NCBI GenBank assembly: GCA_913046025.1
Contig: CAJWRP010000032.1
Location: forward strand, 1-11,426
Direction: 5' to 3'
DNA: 11,426 nt
Source: an uncultured Chloroflexota bacterium
GTDB lineage: Bacteria; Chloroflexota; Dehalococcoidia; SAR202; UBA11138
Shown here: positions 1 through 6,516 of the stretch, piece after piece
Layout of the letters: every line of letters begins with the position of its first letter
Numbering within the stretch: the stretch's first letter is position 1
Made by a program: the position numbers and the translations under genes
Notes under the pieces: model-generated
What the model saw: only the letters and a program-made list of their open reading frames with translations
Told to the model about the DNA's origin: nothing
The model's database searches: none

Positions 1-84
1 ACGCCGGTTCCGCCTGCTGCCACACCGGTTCCGCCTGCCGCCACGCCGGTTCCGCCTACTGCAGCGCAGGTTCCGCCTACTGCA
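1..84 (+). repeat. Four tandem 21-bp repeats coding a TPVPPAA-type stalk
   Basis: Units at 1-21, 22-42, 43-63 and 64-84 share the core CCGGTTCCGCCT or a close variant. The first three differ at only a few positions and the fourth is more degenerate. Each unit codes seven residues, so changes in copy number keep the reading frame. The array may extend left of the window. Confidence 0.85.
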
Positions 85-369
85 GCGGCGACGCCAAGAA
101 TAGTCACAGCCACGCCTACTGACGTGCCCTTGACTCCTACTAGCGTTCCGCCGACCAATACTCCAATAGTGTTGCTGGCAACAGCGACGCCTTCGACAGC
201 CGAGCTTCTCGTTAAGGAGGACCAAATTGTCGATAGTGCCGGTGGGGAGAAGACGGGCAACCTCGTATTAGTCGGACTAGTGCTTGGGGCAGTAGCTGTG
301 GCAGTAGCTGTGGCAGTCGTGGTCGGCCTAGCTCTGAAGCAGCGTTCTGCTAGGCGACGCGCGCCCTAA
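1..369 (+). CDS. C-terminal part of a Pro/Thr-rich surface protein with membrane anchor (5' end outside window)
   Basis: The frame is open from the first base and ends at TAA (367-369), giving 122 visible residues. The first ~28 residues are a seven-residue repeat of the type TPVPPAA, followed by about 45 residues of Thr/Pro/Ala-rich sequence. A short charged spacer (KEDQIVDSAGGEKTG) leads into one strongly hydrophobic segment (about residues 86-112) that includes an alternating Ala-Val run. The protein ends in a basic tail (KQRSARRRAP). This order (extended stalk, one membrane segment, positive cytoplasmic tail) fits a cell-surface protein held by its C-terminus, with any functional domain lying upstream of the window. 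The repeats resemble stalks common in Chloroflexota exported proteins. A start at GTG 124 is possible on paper, but the same repeat style continues upstream in frame, so I treat the gene as truncated by the window edge. Function cannot be named. Confidence 0.75.
   Translation, partial: TPVPPAATPVPPAATPVPPTAAQVPPTAAATPRIVTATPTDVPLTPTSVPPTNTPIVLLATATPSTAELLVKEDQIVDSAGGEKTGNLVLVGLVLGAVAVAVAVAVVVGLALKQRSARRRAP
289..312 (+). repeat. Two perfect 12-bp repeats inside the membrane-segment coding sequence
   Basis: GCAGTAGCTGTG occurs at 289-300 and again at 301-312, and a third, broken copy begins at 313. In frame it codes Ala-Val-Ala-Val, which creates the alternating AVAVAVAV stretch of the C-terminal anchor. 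This looks like a recent tandem duplication within the membrane segment. Confidence 0.8.
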
Positions 370-418
370 CGGCGTTTAAGCAGGTAGAAAGACCTCAGAG
401 TTATCGGAAGTAACGCCA

Positions 419-459
419 AAACAAAAGACCCTACTCATTAAAAGCAGGGTCTTTTGTTT
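419..459. terminator. Bidirectional intrinsic terminator between convergent genes
   Basis: The arms 419-432 and 446-459 are perfectly complementary over 14 bp around a 13-base loop. The GC core is GACCCT/AGGGTC and the outer part is A-rich on the left and T-rich on the right (CTTTTGTTT). Read on the plus strand it ends the surface-protein transcript. Read on the minus strand the left A-rich arm supplies the U-run for the metallo-hydrolase gene that ends at 485. The position between two tail-to-tail genes fits a shared terminator. Confidence 0.88.
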
Positions 460-484
460 ATGTCCTTCTTAGATAGACTGTTAG

Positions 485-1174
485 TTAGGAACTCATCTGC
501 AAAACGGCCACTGTCATATCCCTAGGAAGGTTAGTTGCCGAAACGTTTAACCGAGTCTGCGGGGTTACATCTACGGCGCCAACCTCGCCTAGAAATCGCT
601 CCACTGGCTCCTCTTCCTCGTCGATACCATTAATGCGATAATGCACCGGCACCACGATCCGTGGCCCTATGGTGCTTACGAGCTGCGCCGCCTTGCCTAT
701 GTCTATCGTTGAATTGCCGCCTACAGGGATAATCAACACGTCAGCCTGGTTAAGATCTTCCGCCTGCCTTGCCGACAATGTCTGCCCGATAGCGCCCATA
801 TGGCAAACTGTCAGACCTTCGCTCCTGAATGTATAGACAGTGTTTATCTGGCGTTTCCAATTTGTGGCTTCTTGTTCGTTGCCCTCATCATCGGTTTCCG
901 GTTCCTTAACCGCAGGTTTAGGATATCTAGGCGTACCCATGCCACTGATGTAGAAGTTCCCTATCTCGTACTCACCAGGGCCTGAAAGAACCCTTGGGCT
1001 GTCTTGTACGGCCTCAACGTGTGAGTGATGAGGGTGGTCGTGACTCACAGAAACAATATCAGCCTTCACTTTTGGCATTTCGAAACCAATACTACTATCG
1101 TAAGGGTCTGTAACGATCACTAATTGTGAGCCCCTGATGCGCACCGCCGAATGGCCTAGCCATGTAATATCCAT
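485..1174 (-). CDS. Metallo-beta-lactamase-fold hydrolase, COG2220-like, with altered metal ligands
   Basis: This 229-residue soluble protein begins MDITWLGHSAVRI, the usual opening of small metal-dependent hydrolases of the lactamase_B_3 type. It also carries TDPYD (22-26), SHDHPHHSH (44-52), SGPGEYEIG (64-72), a CHMGAIG segment (124-130) and VPVHYR (176-181). These match the ordered motifs of the fold, and the last His (178) is kept. Two metal-binding acids usual in the family are missing: HxHxDH reads HDHPHH, with His49 where Asp is expected, and HxGDxG reads HMGAIG, with Ala128 where Asp is expected. Residues ~85-108 are a Pro/Glu-rich insert. The ATG at 1172-1174 is preceded by AGGG about 9 bases upstream. 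The substrate is unknown. The gene is convergent with the surface protein and divergent from hrcA. Confidence 0.85.
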   Translation of the reverse strand: MDITWLGHSAVRIRGSQLVIVTDPYDSSIGFEMPKVKADIVSVSHDHPHHSHVEAVQDSPRVLSGPGEYEIGNFYISGMGTPRYPKPAVKEPETDDEGNEQEATNWKRQINTVYTFRSEGLTVCHMGAIGQTLSARQAEDLNQADVLIIPVGGNSTIDIGKAAQLVSTIGPRIVVPVHYRINGIDEEEEPVERFLGEVGAVDVTPQTRLNVSATNLPRDMTVAVLQMSS

Positions 1175-1207
1175 TAGTCATATCCCTAATTTTCATTGGC
1201 GTACCTA

Positions 1208-1237
1208 ATTATAACAACTGGTGATTTCAGCCTACAA
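1208..1237 (-). promoter_or_regulatory. Candidate sigma-70-type promoter for the metallo-hydrolase gene
   Basis: On the minus strand the -35 is TTGTAG (1232-1237), with an 18-base spacer and a consensus -10 TATAAT (1208-1213). The expected start near 1201 gives a leader of about 27 bases containing the AGGG ribosome site. Prediction only. Confidence 0.55.
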
Positions 1238-1341
1238 TATACATGGCGGCTCATTTGATGCTAGAGTACCGATTAGCAGCTTATTAAGGGCTGTTATAGG
1301 CTCAGGATACCTAAGTTACTCGCCAACCGTTTGCTCCGTAC

Positions 1342-1370
1342 TTGTTTGTATTGCGAGACGACCGTACAAT
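1342..1370 (+). promoter_or_regulatory. Candidate promoter for hrcA
   Basis: TTGTTT (1342-1347), a 17-base spacer and TACAAT (1365-1370), about 44 bases before the hrcA ATG. The -10 matches five of six consensus positions and the -35 is weak. No CIRCE operator (TTAGCACTC-N9-GAGTGCTAA) overlaps it. Confidence 0.4.
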
Positions 1371-1414
1371 GTGTGAAAACTCATCAAAAAGGCACAGGTA
1401 CTGGCAGATATTTC

Positions 1415-2440
1415 ATGCTGACTGATAGACAAACTGCCATACTAAAGGTAATCGTCGAAGATTACACTCGAACTGCAGCACCGATATCATCGGAGGCTAT
1501 AGCTCGTAGTTCTGGTTTGTCCGTCAGTTCCGCAACAATTCGAAACGACGTGGGCGCACTCAAAGAGGCGGGCTACATAAGCCACCCACACACCTCCGCA
1601 GGCAGCGTGCCGCTGGACAAGGCATATCGACATTATGTAGAGGCGTTGCTGCTTGAAGAGCCCGCTCCCATTCCACACTCGGTACGTCAGTCCGTCAAGC
1701 ACCAGCTAAGTGAGATACAGCGCGATGTGGATGAGTGGGCCAATATATCCGCGGCTGTACTGTCCCAACTGGTCGGCAACTTGGCAGTGGCTACTTTCCC
1801 CAAAGCGAAAGAATCACGAGTCCGGCACCTGGATGTCGTGTATATGCAAGACCTGGTTATTATGCTTATCGTGGTACTGGAGCAGACCCATCTCCGACGA
1901 CAGCTGATCCGCCTTGACACCCCCATAGAGCTCGGTGAAGTCGAAGGCACGGCAAACAGGCTTCGTAGCAATTTAATGGGGCTGAGCCGCCGGGAGATCG
2001 AACCCCAGCTTATGTCCCTATCTCCTCTTGAAGAGGAGTTGGTTAGCGCCACCATGTCAGTGCTTAAAGAAGAAGACAAGGCATTTTACAGAGACCATTA
2101 CGTTAATGGGCTGCGCAACCTACTGGGGCAGCCCGAGTTTGTTGAAAATGAAATGACACGATCTATCGTAGAGAGCATAGAGAATGGCAGCCTTGTAGAA
2201 GCCATACTTGAGGGGACTCCTGATGGGGACGTTGTCCGAGTGATAATTGGCCAGGAGAACACCGGAGACGTGCTCTGGCCGTTAAGCATCGTCGTCAGCC
2301 GGTACGGCGTTCCAGGCCAGGCTATGGGAACCGTAGGTGTTGTTGGCCCGACTCGAATGGAGTACTCGCGAACAATATCAGGGGTCCGATTAATGTCCTC
2401 GGCTATGAGCGACCTGGTAGAGAACATCTACCTGAGCTAA
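1415..2440 (+). CDS. hrcA: Heat-inducible transcription repressor HrcA
   Basis: HrcA binds CIRCE operators and represses chaperone genes, and its activity is tuned by GroEL. The 341-residue product has the family's winged-helix N-terminus (residues ~3-60, MLTDRQTAILKVIVEDY then SVSSATIRNDVGALKEAGYI). The signature turn follows (HPHTSAGSVPLDKAYRHYV, 58-75), and then the long GAF-like middle and the C-terminal signature GVVGPTRMEYSRTISGV. The start is ATG 1415: an upstream TTG at 1331 stays open but adds 28 residues unlike HrcA, and the candidate promoter lies inside that stretch. In the turn, the usual Arg of SAGRVP is Ser64. No strong ribosome site is seen. grpE, dnaK and dnaJ, often next to hrcA, are not in the window. 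ffh follows after 153 bases with its own promoter. Confidence 0.93.
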   Translation: MLTDRQTAILKVIVEDYTRTAAPISSEAIARSSGLSVSSATIRNDVGALKEAGYISHPHTSAGSVPLDKAYRHYVEALLLEEPAPIPHSVRQSVKHQLSEIQRDVDEWANISAAVLSQLVGNLAVATFPKAKESRVRHLDVVYMQDLVIMLIVVLEQTHLRRQLIRLDTPIELGEVEGTANRLRSNLMGLSRREIEPQLMSLSPLEEELVSATMSVLKEEDKAFYRDHYVNGLRNLLGQPEFVENEMTRSIVESIENGSLVEAILEGTPDGDVVRVIIGQENTGDVLWPLSIVVSRYGVPGQAMGTVGVVGPTRMEYSRTISGVRLMSSAMSDLVENIYLS

Positions 2441-2538
2441 ATATTAGGTGCGATTGTTCTGAGTCATCGGCTTCTAGCAGAGGCTGGTGGCTCTTTGATT
2501 TTCATGGCCAGGCAACTAGAACTACTAAACTTACAGCC

Positions 2539-2567
2539 TTGACCCTCTTTGCGCCTGTGTCTACAAT
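2539..2567 (+). promoter_or_regulatory. Strong candidate promoter for ffh
   Basis: TTGACC (2539-2544), a 17-base spacer and TACAAT (2562-2567): each hexamer matches five of six consensus positions at ideal spacing. Transcription would begin near 2574, so the leader is only about 20 bases and the AGGGAGG ribosome site (2574-2580) lies almost at the RNA 5' end. Confidence 0.7.
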
Positions 2568-2593
2568 CGAATTAGGGAGGCTGCAATTCACAT

Positions 2594-3958
2594 ATGTTTG
2601 ACGCTCTATCTGACAAGCTAAATAGTGTTTTTGGAAAACTGGGCAACAAGGGCCGGATGACGGAGGCTGACGTAGATGAGGCTCTCCGGGAAGTCAGGAT
2701 GGCCCTGCTGGAGGCTGACGTCAACTTCCGCGTGGCCAGGGATTTCGTAGCCAAAATCAGAGAACGGGCAGTCGGCGAAGAGGTGCTAAAGAGCCTGAGC
2801 CCAGGCCAGCAGGTCGTCAAGATAACGAACGATGCGCTTGTCAATATCTTGGGTGGCGGAATTAAAAGATTAGAGGCCGATTCGAAGCAGCCTTCGGTAA
2901 TCCTTATGGTTGGTTTAAATGGTGCCGGCAAGACAACCGCTTCGGCCAAATTAGCTAAGCACCTGAAACAGGCTGGACAGGGCGCCGTGCTCGTAGCAGC
3001 AGACCTGCATAGACCCGCGGCCATTCAGCAACTGCAAACCCTGGGAAAGCAAGTCGACGTCGCCGTATATCAGGATAGTACGTCCAAAGCCACCGCCAAG
3101 GTTGCCAGAAATGGCGTGAAGCACGCATCTGAATTAAATGCCGCTTGGGCCATTGTAGACACCGCTGGACGTTTCCAGGTAGATGACGAACTGATGACCG
3201 AACTTGAAGAGGTCAAGAAGGCCGTGTCACCCATCGAGACTCTGCTTGTCGTCGATGCCATGACGGGCCAGGAAGCGGTGCAGGCGGCCCAGGAGTTCCA
3301 CGAACGGATAGGTCTGACTGGTCTGATACTGTCTAAAATGGATGGCGATGCAAGGGGAGGTGCAGCACTTTCGATTACTTCTGTAACCGGAGTGCCCATC
3401 AAGTTTATTGGAACTGGCGAAGGCATAGACGCCCTGGAACTGTTCTATCCGGACAGGCTGGCCTCCCGAATACTGGGCATGGGAGACATGCTCACCCTCA
3501 TCGAGAAGGCACAGACAACTTTTGACGAATCCCAGGCGGTAGACTTAGAGAAGAAGATCCGACAGTCCACATTCGACTTGGAAGACTTCCTTGGACAGCT
3601 GCAGCAGTTAAAGAAAATGGGGCCCATTAGCCAAGTCATTGAAATGATTCCTGGTTTCTCTGCTATGAAGGGTAAGCTACCTACAGATCAGCTGGACGAA
3701 AGCCATATGGCGAGGACTGAGGCCATTATCCACTCCATGACGCCTGATGAGAGGCACAAGCCAGATATTATTGGCGGAAGCCGTAGAAAGCGCATCGCCA
3801 AAGGGAGTGGCACGACACCACAGGATGTTAATCAACTCCTGAACCAGTTCAAGCAGGCACAAAAAATGATGCGTCAGTTGATGGGTGGCGGCCGATCCAG
3901 CAAGAAGATGCGAAGAATGATGCAGCAAAAGGGCGATTTCATGAACATGGGTGGCTGA
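2594..3958 (+). CDS. ffh: Signal recognition particle GTPase Ffh
   Basis: Ffh binds the 4.5S/6S RNA and the signal sequences of nascent membrane and secreted proteins, and docks ribosomes on FtsY at the membrane. The product has 454 residues, normal for the family. Domain order is an N helical bundle (1-~95) and the G domain with P-loop GLNGAGKTT (107-115), AADLHRPAA (135-143), DTAGR (189-193), and SKMDGDARGGAALS (247-260). An M domain follows from ~300, with GMGDMLTLIEKA, KKMGPISQVIEMIPG, and the RNA-binding helix region RRKRIAKGSGTTPQDVNQLLNQF, and the tail is Met/Lys-rich. Small departures from the common sequence are GLQGSGKTT to GLNGAGKTT and TKxD to SKMD; both keep the GTP-binding chemistry. 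ATG 2594 follows AGGGAGG by 13 bases. It is the only complete gene here with a TGA stop. Confidence 0.97.
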   Translation: MFDALSDKLNSVFGKLGNKGRMTEADVDEALREVRMALLEADVNFRVARDFVAKIRERAVGEEVLKSLSPGQQVVKITNDALVNILGGGIKRLEADSKQPSVILMVGLNGAGKTTASAKLAKHLKQAGQGAVLVAADLHRPAAIQQLQTLGKQVDVAVYQDSTSKATAKVARNGVKHASELNAAWAIVDTAGRFQVDDELMTELEEVKKAVSPIETLLVVDAMTGQEAVQAAQEFHERIGLTGLILSKMDGDARGGAALSITSVTGVPIKFIGTGEGIDALELFYPDRLASRILGMGDMLTLIEKAQTTFDESQAVDLEKKIRQSTFDLEDFLGQLQQLKKMGPISQVIEMIPGFSAMKGKLPTDQLDESHMARTEAIIHSMTPDERHKPDIIGGSRRKRIAKGSGTTPQDVNQLLNQFKQAQKMMRQLMGGGRSSKKMRRMMQQKGDFMNMGG

Positions 3959-4000
3959 CTCTGTTAGAGCCTTTTAGCTAAAGCGGAAGCATTGTTCGCC

Positions 4001-4035
4001 AGTGGACTACCGATTGCCGCAGTCCACTCAATCGG
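4001..4035. repeat. Two interleaved inverted repeats after ffh
   Basis: AGTGGACT (4001-4008) is complementary to AGTCCACT (4021-4028), and CCGATTG (4010-4016) is complementary to CAATCGG (4029-4035). The order is A-B-A'-B', so the two hairpins, each with a 12-base loop, exclude one another. No T-run follows on the plus strand, so this is not a standard intrinsic terminator. It lies 43 bases after the ffh stop and 6 bases beyond the end of the minus-strand gene remnant. Confidence 0.75.
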
Positions 4036-4041
4036 AACAGG

Positions 4042-4215
4042 TTAGGCAGTCTTAACTGCGGTTAGAGCCGCTTCGTACTGCATGTAAAAGATAGTGCTGA
4101 GACTCTCAAGAACTGGATAGCCGATCTTAGGATCCACATTCATGAGCAGCATCAATCCAGAGGTCTCAAGTCGGGTGACCTTCATGTTCGTAAGGGCCTT
4201 CGCGCTGAAAATGGG
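4042..4215 (-). pseudogene. Decayed C-terminal fragment of a Crp-type cyclic-nucleotide-binding protein
   Basis: On the minus strand an open stretch of 57 codons ends at TAA (4042-4044). It reads FSAKALTNMKVTRLE, then LMLLMNVDPKIGYPVLESLS, then a helix ending in AALTAVKTA. This follows the end of a Crp/Fnr-type sensor domain: the last beta strands (SA.AL....V..L), then the helix with M..DP..GY..L..L. Upstream in the same frame a TAA (4216-4218) interrupts at a point where homologues would continue, and a further 14 codons (GKLSMLPASSMLLL) look like the preceding segment. No DNA-binding domain follows, as in short stand-alone sensor proteins. The assignment rests on my reading of the pattern alone. 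An in-frame ATG (4183-4185) could give a 47-residue peptide, but a complete domain would be far longer, so I call it a remnant. Confidence 0.42.
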
Positions 4216-4218
4216 TTA

Positions 4219-4558
4219 TAACAGCAGCATGCTTGATGCAGGAAGCATCGACAACTTCCCAGGCTGCGCACTGACAGGTTTGCACTACCCCACGCAAGAA
4301 ACTGCATTCCCCCTCTCACACGGTCTCGTTTTCTGCCCATAACAGGGCCAGCGAACCAGAGCCCAATTAGTTTGACACGCCAAACACACTCCTTTAACCT
4401 CATACAGTGAATTGAAGGCCTATCGACGCATTCCCAAACTACACCAGGCCACCCTGCGCCAGTTCAGGACTGACCGCCTAGCTAACTTGGCGGAAACCAT
4501 TATTTCAGGCATCAACTGGCCGACGCGAGCTTCGACGTAAACGATACTTTCTCCCATA
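4219..4558. other. Long non-coding stretch, probably decayed sequence
   Basis: Both strands were read in all frames. Only short open stretches broken by stops appear, for example a 45-residue minus-strand frame beginning MGESIVYVEARVGQL (4420-4557) with no family resemblance. The N-terminal part of the cyclic-nucleotide-binding remnant may once have lain here, but I could not reconstruct it. No RNA gene, terminator or mobile-element end is visible. Confidence 0.5.
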
Positions 4559-4564
4559 TACAAT
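4559..4564 (+). promoter_or_regulatory. Possible -10 element for metF
   Basis: TACAAT lies 31 bases before the metF ATG and is the same hexamer proposed for hrcA and ffh. No good -35 is present at 16-18 bases: TTCGAC (4531-4536) is 22 bases away from TACAAT. Weak call. Confidence 0.3.
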
Positions 4565-4595
4565 AATCCAAATCTCAGGACTAATCTACTCAACA

Positions 4596-5474
4596 ATGAC
4601 GATTATCGATATCTTGCAGTCCACCAGGACTATTTCTTACGAATTTTATCCTCCGCGCACCGCCGACGGCATACCGGCCGTATTCAGGGCTATGGAGAGG
4701 CTAGCGCCTTATAATCCCGACTTTATCTCCGTAACCTACGGTGCGGGCGGGACGACCAGGTCTTTCACGGAGGAGATAGCCATCCAAGCGCAGCAGGAGA
4801 CTGATTGCACGGTGATGGCCCATATCACTTGCGCCGGACAAAGCCAGGAACAGCTGGACGGAGTTCTGGGTCGGCTGCAGGACGCGAGTATAGAGAACCT
4901 AATTGCGCTCAGAGGAGACGCCCCCGTTGGCGAATCCGACTTCGTGGCAGCAGAGAGTGGATTTGCTCACGCCACGGACTTGATGAAACACATCAGCGCT
5001 AAGTTCAACTTCTGCCTTGCAGGCGCCTGTTACCCAGAGGGACACGTGTCGTCGCCAGACCTCGTGACAGACATGGAACACACCAAGTGGAAGGTGGAGG
5101 CCGGAGCGAAATTCCTGATTACCCAGCTTTTCTACGAAAACGACGACTTCCACGATTTCGTCAAACGTGCCAAGGCGGCTGGCATAGAGGTACCGATCAT
5201 TGCGGGTGTATTACCGGTGCTAAGCACGGCACAGATCCGACGATTTACCCAGCTTTGCGGTGCCAAGATACCGCCAAAGCTTGAAGCGATCCTTCAGCAG
5301 TACTCCAATGATGACAACAGCATGCGCGAGGCGGGGATAGAGTACGCCACAGAGCAGGTTCAGGACTTATGGCAAAAAGGGGTCCAGGGAATTCATTTCT
5401 ATGCCCTAAATCGCAGTTACTCCATATCAAAAATCTTGGATAACCTGAACCTACCTGGTTACATTCCAAAGTAG
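4596..5474 (+). CDS. metF: 5,10-methylenetetrahydrofolate reductase MetF
   Basis: MetF is a cytosolic FAD enzyme that reduces 5,10-methylene-THF to 5-methyl-THF, the methyl donor for methionine synthesis. The 292-residue length is normal for bacterial MetF. The TIM-barrel motifs appear in order: ISYEFYPPRT with the catalytic Glu (16), FISVTYGAGGTTR (43-55), MAHITCAG (74-81), LIALRGDAP with the flavin/folate Asp (108), ACYPEGH (144-150), KFLITQLFYEND with Gln177, VPIIAGVLPV, LCGAKIPPKL and GIHFYALNRS near the end. No key residue is missing. ATG 4596 has only a weak purine stretch (CAGGA, about 15 bases upstream), so translation may be modest. No methionine-synthase or folate gene is adjacent, so it seems to be a single-gene unit. 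Confidence 0.96.
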   Translation: MTIIDILQSTRTISYEFYPPRTADGIPAVFRAMERLAPYNPDFISVTYGAGGTTRSFTEEIAIQAQQETDCTVMAHITCAGQSQEQLDGVLGRLQDASIENLIALRGDAPVGESDFVAAESGFAHATDLMKHISAKFNFCLAGACYPEGHVSSPDLVTDMEHTKWKVEAGAKFLITQLFYENDDFHDFVKRAKAAGIEVPIIAGVLPVLSTAQIRRFTQLCGAKIPPKLEAILQQYSNDDNSMREAGIEYATEQVQDLWQKGVQGIHFYALNRSYSISKILDNLNLPGYIPK

Positions 5475-5566
5475 CATTTACTTTGCGCGTATCAGAGAAG
5501 CAAAAAGGGTATATGTTAGAGGGGTTAACCTCGCATTCCTAATTGGCTTTTCAAGGTACTTGTTAC

Positions 5567-6044
5567 GTGGGACCAATCTGTCTTACAGCCCTGTCAACCG
5601 CAATATGCGCATTCGTATGGAAGACGGCTGGAGTCCTAATAGGCGGCGATCATGCGCTGGGCTGATTGGATTACCACGGCTATAGAAAGCACATGATGGT
5701 GCTATTCCACTCATGGGAGCTGGTGGCAGTGCTGGTCTGGCATAACCCTATCTACGTAGCTGGCGTGCTGGGTTACATAGGCCACGTCACCAGCGACCAG
5801 CTATTCAACCCTGTACGCCCCTTGGCCTATTTCATCTTTTACAGGGCCTACAGAAAATTCAGAGTCGGATGGCTGGATCGAAGCGCCACTCCAGACCCCG
5901 ATTTCGGTCCAACACCCTTTTGGGCCACTTGCGAGCCGTCACTTTGAAGAATTGTTCTGGCGTAGCAAACGTCGTGCAGTGGCCAATAGGGCCGCATCGG
6001 AGGCCGCATCTGTACAGAGCGGGCATGAATCTTCCATCGACTGA
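5567..6044 (+). pseudogene. Disrupted small membrane protein, possibly YdjM/DUF457-like putative hydrolase
   Basis: The core reads DYHGYRKH, LFHSWELVAVLV, YVAGVLGYIGHVTSDQLFNPVRPLAYFIFYRAYRKF. Spaced His/Asp residues near membrane helices and the LDQ-N-like element resemble the YdjM/DUF457 putative metal-dependent hydrolases; the family call is tentative. The frame from 5666 ends at CTT TGA (5942-5947). Skipping one T there joins the +1 frame, which reads EELFWRSKRRAVANRAASEAASVQSG and ends at TGA (6042-6044), directly against the stop of the next gene. Upstream, a hydrophobic frame from GTG 5567 (AAGG 10 bases before it) reaches the core but hits an in-frame TGA at 5663-5665. So there are one or two lesions. 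A shorter functional gene from TTG 5666, or +1 frameshifting at CTT-TGA, cannot be excluded from sequence alone. Confidence 0.5.
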
Positions 6045-6479
6045 CTAGGAATCGATGACTTCTACCAGTTCGATCACAAAGGTAAGGTCTCGACCGGCCA
6101 GCGGGTGATTTCCATCCAAAGTCACCGTAGAAGAAGCCACTTCGACTATGGTGAACACCGCTGAGCTTCCGTCGGCGCGTTGCCCGTGAAGGCGCAAGCC
6201 AACTTCAAGCTCCACATCTTGAGGAAGATTGCTCCGCTCCACCAGCATAACGGCCTCACTATCCTTAGGTCCGTATGCCTCATCAGATGGAATGATCACA
6301 GTTTTGATATCGCCAATTCCCATGCCCACCACGGCCTTCTCGAAACCTGGAATCATCTGGTCCTGCCCGATGGTAAACTCAAGTGGTTCCTGCCGGTCGC
6401 GAGATGAATCGAAAGGGGTGCCGTCATCAAGAGTGCCAACGTAGTGCACGCTTACGGTATCTCCGTCTCTAACAGACAT
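6045..6479 (-). CDS. FKBP-type peptidyl-prolyl cis-trans isomerase, SlyD-like
   Basis: The protein catalyses cis-trans isomerisation of Xaa-Pro bonds and probably has chaperone activity, in the cytoplasm since no signal peptide is seen. The 144 residues show the SlyD layout. The FKBP first half has DTVSVHYVGTLDDGTPFDSS (7-26), GQDQMIPGFEKAVVGM (38-53) and SDEAYGP (65-71). An insert-in-flap domain follows (~72-122), then the FKBP return strand with the hallmark NHPLAGRDLTF (124-134). Unlike Escherichia coli SlyD it lacks a His/Cys-rich metal-binding tail and ends soon after the FKBP fold (ELVEVIDS). ATG 6477-6479 follows AGGA at 7 bases. Its stop touches the end of the disrupted plus-strand gene. 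An aldolase gene lies upstream on the same strand, 136 bases away. Confidence 0.92.
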   Translation of the reverse strand: MSVRDGDTVSVHYVGTLDDGTPFDSSRDRQEPLEFTIGQDQMIPGFEKAVVGMGIGDIKTVIIPSDEAYGPKDSEAVMLVERSNLPQDVELEVGLRLHGQRADGSSAVFTIVEVASSTVTLDGNHPLAGRDLTFVIELVEVIDS

Positions 6480-6516
6480 CTGTTATTCCTACTTCCCTCT
6501 CGTTGATCAGATGCCA

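Noticed and set aside
1..84. CRISPR-like repeat array
   Set aside because: The 21-bp units are contiguous without spacers and code an in-frame protein repeat.
800..985. 61-residue plus-strand frame opposite the metallo-hydrolase gene
   Set aside because: It lies wholly antisense to a well-supported conserved gene and shows no ribosome site or family motif.
1259..1278. TGCTA...TAGCA dyad upstream of hrcA as a CIRCE operator
   Set aside because: Only five bases pair, and the arms lack the ACTC/GAGT core and the nine-base spacing of CIRCE.
1331..1414. Upstream TTG start giving a 369-residue HrcA
   Set aside because: The extra 28 residues do not look like HrcA, whose normal N-terminus begins at ATG 1415; the candidate promoter lies inside the extension.
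4001..4035. Simultaneous H-type pseudoknot from the interleaved repeats
   Set aside because: There is no base between A' and B' to cross an 8-bp stem, so both full stems are unlikely to form together; alternating hairpins are more likely.
4142..4342. 66-residue plus-strand frame in the ffh-metF gap
   Set aside because: It is antisense to the cyclic-nucleotide-binding remnant and has no recognisable motif or clear ribosome site.
5663..5665. TGA read as Trp or selenocysteine in the disrupted membrane-protein gene
   Set aside because: The intact genes in the window contain no internal TGA and use TGG for Trp; no selenocysteine-type hairpin was recognised after the codon. Decay or a downstream start is simpler.
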